From positions 12,125,001 through 12,189,000 of the forward strand of contig CM069597.1 in assembly GCA_035771175.1 (NCBI GenBank): a DNA stretch of 64,000 bases. The letters run 5' to 3'. Below are positions 57,751 to 64,000 of the stretch, in pieces. A model generated the notes under the pieces. It made no database searches. It had not been told where the DNA came from and saw only the letters and a program-made list of their open reading frames with translations. The translations under genes and the position numbers were made by a program. The DNA comes from Paratinospora sagittata (Eukaryota; Streptophyta; Magnoliopsida; Ranunculales; Menispermaceae). Every line of letters begins with the position of its first letter. Position 1 is the stretch's first letter.

Positions 57751-60671
57751 TGTGCCTCAGTTATACCACCTGAGTTGATGTTCAAGGATTTGCAGCCATT
57801 GATTAATCTGTTATATTCACCAATTAAAGGAATTCAAGATCAAGCACATGTCCTTGTACGAGTTGCTATGTTAAGTACTGGTGCCTTTGACAGAAATCTC
57901 CAAGAAATTGATGTGTGGCTCTTATTCTTACCTGGTTATAAAAGGTATAATTATTCTATGGATTGTCAACATGTTGAAGTTTTCCAAGACTTCTCAGTGG
58001 TTGTTTCATTCTTGTGTGATGTTGTTTCTACAATGGGAAATAACTTGTACAAGCATCTAAATGAGTTGAGGTGCCTATCCTCCAATTTAAAAGGTGTAGA
58101 AGGTAAGTGGTGGTTCGTATGCGCTGCATTTTGGATCATTGTTTTTATTGTTGTTGCATGTGCTTTTTTTGCAGTTTAATTAGTCATTTTTTCCTATTAG
58201 AAAAAAGAGAGATGTTCTCAATGTTTGCTTAGAAGCAGAAAAGATGTTGCTCCCACTGATTGTATATGGTCAATTGTTTACTCTTTTCTGGTCTTACTCT
58301 TGAAATTATTTATTTATTTTTATTGCTTTGTATTTCAGTATCTTCCATTTTGCATGGACTTGGGCATTTCTTTAGTACCTTTCTACTGTTTTCTTATGTC
58401 TCTATATGCGGGTGCTAAAAATCTATATCTTGATCTGGATTGTTATTTTGTTCTTCTGTGTAGATGTTGCTTCTGATTTCAGCCCCCTTGTCATTTGTAT
58501 TTTAAGGAAGTGCTTAAGATTGTTGGATTCAGGTTCAGGAACCTTCAAATTATTCGGGAAATCAATGATTTCAATTTATGTATGCAATGCATTATCTTTT
58601 ATCTTGCGGACTCAGGTAAATATTTTTCATTTTGCTTACTCGCGATGTCTCTTTTTACGAAACATGATCCGTTGAACTGAATTTTAACAGGCAAGAGGAG
58701 GCTTGCTTTCTGCTCTGATTGATTTGATCTTGACTCAAAAGTTTGGCATTTCCTCTTCAGTAGATGATGATTTGGGAGAATTTATCTGTGAATGGAGACC
58801 TTTGAAGAACCTTTTACTCTTCTCCACAAGTGTTTCCTATCAACAGGCTTGCAGTAGCTTGTTTTCCATTGTTCCAACAACTTCAGATGCACTTGGCCAT
58901 TCTTTTGCTAGAACACTTCATAAGATTAAAAAGATGATACGAAAAGTAGATACTGGTGATTTAGTTGGAGTATCTTCTGCATTTCGTTTTTCCGTTATTT
59001 GCACGATACTTGATGCGATATTACAAAATTTTCCCTCTGTTATAGCCGTTTCCAAATGTCTATTTGGAGAGGATCTTTCTTTGCTATCATTTTTGTCTTT
59101 CCATGAAAGGAAACTTCTTGCTGTAGTGGCTAGTCTGTGGCCTGATGTATTCTTGTCTGGTTTGGAACTGGCCATGTCAGTGGTAAGTACTAACTGCAAA
59201 AAGGATGGTCATTGTCTTTGTCCCAAATGTGGTGCCTCCCATGAAGAACTGATTTCCTGCACGGATACTAGTCAAGGGGAAGCTGCTTCTTGTGCCTTTA
59301 GTTTGTTCCTGAAGCAGACACCTTTTCAGATCCTATTTCCTGCAGTCATTAGAAGCAGCAAGTCTTATTTGTTGCATTCTTCCAAGATGGTAGATTTGCC
59401 CTGTGCAAAGTTATCTGAAGGTCCAACTAATGAATCTGTTGCATCCCTGCAGCTTATACTGTTCTGGGTACATCAGTTTATCCAAAGGGGGAATTCATCC
59501 AATGGACAGTATTGTTCAATTATTGCCAGTAGTTGTTGAGAACATGTTAACTCTTTCCAGGGGTGAGACTTTTGTGTCTGAAGCTGAAGAAGCAGTCGGT
59601 AATGAACTTGTAAAAGCTTTCAAGTTTATTGTTGAGCAGGTTGTCTCAACATTTAGATGCAAATTTGAAATTTGCATTTAGATTGAAGATCCGAAGCCCC
59701 TTTTTCCAACTTTTAACATATTTAGGGCTTTTATTACTTTTATATCCCCTTTCATGCTGCTGGAACTTGTGAATTGGATCTTTGGTAAGGTAGAGCAAAA
59801 AGAGACTACAGATCGTGAGTTTTTCAAAACTTTTGGCTTCTCTATTGGCTGTTACATTTCTGAAGTTGCTTTCGAACTGTTGTCCGCTTATCTGAACAGG
59901 CAAAACTCGAAAACAGTCACATTTGGTTTGTTTTGGGAACTGGAAGCGAGGAGTTCTGACATGTCTTATCTTGAGAAAGTTTATAATAAGATAGTTGAAA
60001 TCGCCACCTGTTTCAAACTAGAAAGTGCAGATCGGTGCTTGTTGACAGCTGTGAATGTTGTGTATAGGCTGAATAATATGCAACCCCAAATAACTATTCT
60101 ACCTGCTTGTGTGGAACTGTATAGTTAAGTATTGAGCAGTCCTATAGAAGTCCTTGTTCGTTGCATCAACAATACTGATGCTACAAAAGCAAAGTTGTTA
60201 TTTTTTCATACTGAATCAAGTCTTTTGCACTTGACCCTCTTTGGTAAGATACTTACATGCGTTCTTAACAAAGATTTACAGGTGAATGGAAAGTACCTTA
60301 AACCATGCTCCTACAGACGAAGAGCTTATGATGCTCTTGTGCCTGTTGCATTTTCGTGCTTGAAATTGAACTTGGTGAAATTCGGTAAGCATTTGGGAAG
60401 TATACTATCAGTTTATTCAAGAATTCTGTTGGATGGTTTCTTGAATTGGAAGAGCTTCACCTCTAGAAACATATTTCAGGAAGAATATGGTGAGCATTTA
60501 CCATCTTCCTCTCCAGAACTTCTTAAAGTTTTTAGTTTTAGTCTACTTGGAAAAGCAATTTGTCTGTTGCAATGTCACTTTGCTTTATATGAAGATTCTG
60601 CAAGGATCAAGAAAAGGATGAAACTCTTTGAATGCATTTGCCCATATTCTAGTGGAGATCCTGTTGATCTC

Positions 60672-61256
60672 TCTTCATTCATCCACAAGAAAGCTCTCAT
60701 CTTCTTCTCAATGGCAGAGGCAACAGATTTTGGCATGCGGAAGGTAGACATGAAATAGGTTGGAATAGCTTCCAAAACTGATTTAAGCAGAGCAACTCTT
60801 CCTCCCCTAGACAGAAAGCTACGTTTCCATCCTTCAATCCTTCTTCTGCTGATGGTTTGAAGGACGGGTTCCCCAAAGGATATTTTTAGGGGGTTTCCCC
60901 CAAGGGGCATGCCCAAGTATTTTAATGGCCAACCACCAGTTAAAACTCCAATTTGTTCAGCCTTAGTACGAATAAGCTCATCCCGGATGTTAATTCCAGC
61001 AAGTTGACACTTGGAAAGATTCACACTAAGACCGAAAAGGAAGCAAAAACATTTAAGGATTTTCCTGACATTCAACAAACTGCGGTCATCATTTCTCACA
61101 AAGAACAGACAATCATCAGCATATTGAATATGGGAGATATGGCTTTCGTCTTTTCCAACCTTGAAGCCATTCATCACACCTTTAATCCTAGCCTTTGTGG
61201 TAATACCGTCCATTACATCAGCAATCAGGGTGTATAAAAAAGGGGATAAAGGGTCG
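60672..61256 (-). mobile_element. LINE RT fragment inside URB1
   Basis: Minus strand: GDPLSPFLYTLIADVMDG (61256-61200), HIQYADDCLFFV with the catalytic YADD, FGLSVNLSKCQLAGINI, WPLKYLGMPLGGNPLK, KRSFLSRGGRVALLKSVL and AIPTYFMSTFRMPKSVA, ending near 60672 at AFLWMN. Both ends are cut inside the coding region, so this is not a standard 3'-anchored insertion. No TSD was recognised. The frame continuing to 60575 reads into antisense URB1. Confidence 0.88.
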
Positions 61257-62623
61257 CCGAAATTTTTGTATTTTTATTTACAGTTATTTACAATTATGGA
61301 ATGAAAATCCCACATTATTCTTTAAATTCTTATTGATTTTTCACTCATCGAATTACAAATTACATGTAATTGAATTACTACAAAAATTTGATCAAAGTTA
61401 GGCAAAATATATCGAAATAATTTGTAAGACTCAAAAAAAAAAAAAGACATTAGTAATTTTTACTTTGTAAAAAATAAAAAAAGATAATGCTAACTTGAAT
61501 TTTTGTTAGAAGATTTCATGAAGAATAAAAACAAAGAATCACTAGAGAGAAAAAAACAAAAACAAAATAAGATTTATAAAACTCTAATCTAAAACAAAAT
61601 GTAACGTCTAATTATAAACTATGTGCAATTAATTCATATATCTCCAGCATATGTTAGCATAAAAGTTATAAAATAGCTTGTTTACTCATGCAGTATAAGT
61701 AATATAGAGCTTACAATCTTTAAACCATTGCATTTTGTAATTTAAGGAGTTTTAAGCATATAAGTATTACTTTAGACCATTATATTTCATAACTTTATGA
61801 CTTTTAAGTAAAAAATTATCTTTGTTTTTGGCAAATCTAAAAGAAACATAGATTTTTAGACATTTAAATATAATTCTTTATACATTTCTATAAGGAATCT
61901 TTTATAACTATGAGTAATTCATTTGGGCATATGTGGGTTTGATCAACTTTCATTGCACGTCTTCTCCAGTGAAACGTCAATCTGAAGTTCAGTTGGATCC
62001 ATTATCTTGAACCCATAACCTAATTTTTTACTTGTAAGAATGCAACTTATTTTACTTTCAAGAGGGGAATAGATTTGTTTTACGGGAGTAATTAGATGTG
62101 ATACTTAATTGCTTAAACAGTTTTAAAATATCAAGATGCATGTGATCGCTTCTCAAATGAATTGGCTAAGTAGTTCAGTGTGCACTGTGATTTCTTGTGG
62201 TTATCAAGTTCTTTAACTTACAAACAACAAATATTTAATAGAAGTATTCTGTAAGGTCTCTCTCATCTATATTGAAATTAATAAATATGTTTGGGGCACT
62301 CTTCCGAGTTAAAGACTTTCATAGCGTAGGTCACTTAGAGGAGGAAGTATCGCATCCAAACTCATGAGACAGATTTAGAAACTCGACTGACTGTGGGCCT
62401 TGGAGGCGGGACCATTCTTGTCAATCCGTTGGTGTGAGAGTTAGTAGGTTCCTAAGGGGCCCGACACCTTACGGGTGGGGATACGAGGCTTAAGGGCACT
62501 TGTTTCTGGTAAAAAAAATAAAATAAAATTGAAATTAAAAATTGAACTTTGTTTTTCAACACGAATAACTAGTAGTTGTAGTCTTTTTGTTCCACTAATT
62601 TTGCATATTTACTTGAACCTAGG
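61257..62623. other. Probable URB1 intron, AT-rich
   Basis: Homopolymer A and T runs and no recognisable coding between the LINE piece and the 62624 exon. The string 62376-62490 is GC-richer (GGGCCTTGGAGGCGGGACC) but has no recognisable feature. Confidence 0.5.
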
Positions 62624-62951
62624 TCGTCAATCATCTTATTTCATCGAGAGCCATTACTGAATGGCTACAGAAGTATGCCATGAAGCAGCTGCCATGTGCT
62701 CAAGCTTTTCACAGTCAACTTGAAGATGATGAAGCAAAATGTTCCGTTGATTAATTCACTTCTCAAAATGTTGGTGTCGACATTGACGATTTCTCAGAAA
62801 AGAAAGATATATCAGCCCCGTTTTACCTTATCATATGAGTATCTGTTTCAAATATGCCAAGCTATTGATGCTGATGCAAGATCTGGTCTTAGTGCTGAGC
62901 TTGGACTGAAGGCCATGCTCATGAGTATACCACCAGCAGCTATAAGGCCAT

Positions 62952-62952
<1 letters not shown>

Positions 62953-63008
<56 letters not shown>
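62953..63008. repeat. (CT)n microsatellite
   Basis: About 28 CT units directly after the last recognisable URB1 codons (CCAGCAGCTATAAGGCC). It replaces the expected end of the exon. Confidence 0.95.
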
Positions 63009-63011
<3 letters not shown>

Positions 63012-63701
63012 GCTATTGTTATTTGATATAATATCTAATATTCTTCTTTGCATGGATGATTGAAGTTTAGTGTTTGATAATATTAGTAAAATATAGTATC
63101 AAAACAATCTGTTGAAGATCATTTTCCATACACTCTTCACTCGTATGAAGCACTCAAATCCGCACACCCACATATCCCATAAACTGTTCACTATAAAGAT
63201 CCCAGTGTTTTGTTTTTATTCATAGTATAAAAGGAGCAGACCCCTAGTTTGTCGAAACACTTACTAAACTTAGGACTCCTACATGTAATGACAACAAAAT
63301 TTGAGTTCAAATGAAATATTAATCACCAAAATAGGAACAATAAATCATAAGATGCTCTTGATCCTCCATTATGTTAGTAGATCTTGAAGCAAACTTGCAC
63401 TCTGTTCTTGTACTGCAGTCAGCAAAGTATTTCTTAAAATTATATATAAATTATCAATAGGAGGCTAGGAGCATTACATAAGGATCCCATCTTACCTTCA
63501 TGAGCCCATAACTTGCTTCGTGCCAACGACATTTTGAATTCAAGGTTCCTAGAGAAATAATGTTCCATAACACAATTAGAGTTTTGCTTTTTGATATTGT
63601 TCCATTGGTTAAAGAAATTAGAGAAGGTGGATTCATAGTCAGATTTTGTCAAATTGTTTTGTTGAATTTCTATATTTTCTAAATGAAGTTTAAATCAAAA
63701 T
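63009..63701. other. No gene recognised
   Basis: AT-rich. Overlapping minus frames at 63440-63652 show no family motif. Confidence 0.45.
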
Positions 63702-64000
63702 CTATAGCATTTTGGTGAGTTTTGTCGACTTGTCATACCTTGGTGACCCGCACATACTACTCAGCCCTGCCATGTCACCCCAAAATCCACTCCTGTATTG
63801 CTCTCTACTTGGTCCACACACGTGAAAACCAGCAGCTTTCCCATCTTTTTCTTCTATGCAAATAGATACTGACAAATTCCCCACTAGGTATCAACCACCT
63901 TCATTGTTCGAATGTTCCATGTTAGAAGAATACCTCCTGCCCTTCCTTCAGCTCGTAATATAATCCATTCCTTATATTTGCAACTCCACAAGCTTCCTAC
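63702..64000 (-). mobile_element. LINE endonuclease fragment, runs off window
   Basis: The minus strand reads AGGILLTWN-like residues near 63935-63915, then GNLSVSICIEEKDGKAAGFHVCGPSREQYRSGFWGDMAGLSSMCG. This matches the middle of plant LINE ORF2 endonuclease, where the usual string is FTGVYGPS ... FWxEL. It is degenerate: TGVYGPS reads FHVCGPS and the catalytic GDFN is not reached before the frame is lost. Confidence 0.6.

Larger units (their letters stand above)
57761..62950 (+). pseudogene. URB1: URB1 (NPA1-like) C-terminal-half exons, degraded
   Basis: Three exons have good splice sites and agree in phase: 57761-58102 (CAG acceptor, GTAAG donor; PELMFKDLQPLINLLYSPI), 58464-58615 (FSPLVICILRKCLRLLDSGSG) and 58691-59639. 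The third reads ARGGLLSALIDLILTQKF, FHERKLLAVVASLWPDVFLSG, AFSLFLKQTPFQILFPAVI and LQLILFWVHQFI, the URB1 C-terminal domain pattern, and has a frameshift near 59500. Later blocks 59750-60671 (SIGCYISEVAFELLSAYL; stop TAA at 60126) and 62624-62950 (PRFTLSYEYLFQICQAIDA, LSAELGLKAMLMSIPP) are URB1-like but carry further frame changes, and a LINE piece interrupts them. URB1 functions in nucleolar 60S subunit assembly. The N-terminal exons are not in the window. Multiple stops and the insertions argue against a working gene. Confidence 0.75.

Noticed and set aside
60575..60671. Extended LINE ORF on the minus strand
   Set aside because: This part is antisense to URB1 coding sequence that matches the plus-strand frame; the LINE ends near 60672.

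Overview
This is nuclear DNA of a flowering plant, very probably a eudicot. The reasons are Ty1/copia and Ty3/gypsy LTR retrotransposons primed by initiator-Met tRNA, plant L1-type LINEs with the reverse-transcriptase zinc-binding tail, a Mutator-like element carrying a plant DUF630 gene fragment, a CDPK fragment with plant-style introns, and a plant-type URB1 gene. There are no operons or bacterial signals. The species cannot be named from this window. No intact host gene is present. Almost everything is nested, broken transposable elements.

Layout. 1-4701: a decayed copia element (Copia-1, minus strand, cut by the window start). 5078-5610: a LINE remnant. 5995-12673: a second copia element (Copia-2, minus) with two LTRs, invaded by two 5'-truncated LINEs with target-site duplications (TSDs). 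14584-15044: the last two exons of a calcium-dependent protein kinase. 15771-15842: a 72-bp SINE remnant with a long TSD. 17496-19006: a Mutator-like element whose two terminal inverted repeats each contain the start of a DUF630/DUF632 gene. 19745-22531: a 5'-truncated Ty3/gypsy element (plus strand) with its 3' LTR.

25046-43257: one Ty3/gypsy element (Gypsy-A, minus strand), delimited by LTRs and a perfect GAAAA TSD. It is inflated to 18.2 kb by later insertions. These are a 489-bp palindrome with a tRNA-like core (27129-27617), a solo LTR (30758-33459, TSD AGTGG), and a second solo LTR (35946-39107, TSD CTACT) whose last 507 bp is another palindrome of the same kind. It also has a locally copied filler patch (39830-40488) and an extra non-gag/pol ORF upstream of gag (39113-41670). 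43275-47386: another solo LTR, itself holding a nested solo LTR of Athila-like type.

48164-57750: a non-autonomous LTR element with a UBN2-type gag and a long accessory ORF but no visible protease, integrase or reverse transcriptase. Its 5' LTR is split by a further solo LTR (48218-50307, TSD ACTCA). 57761-62950: exons from the C-terminal half of URB1, a ribosome-biogenesis gene, starting 10 bp after that element and interrupted by stops, frameshifts and a LINE piece. 63702-64000: a LINE endonuclease fragment running off the window.

The most notable points are the tRNA-cored palindromes with LTR-type ends, the gene-bearing inverted repeat of the Mutator-like element, LINE copies whose sense strand ends in poly(T) rather than poly(A), and LTRs made of an array of small hairpins. 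Boundaries below were read by eye from terminal dinucleotides, repeats and TSDs, and protein assignments come from recognised motifs. No database search was run.
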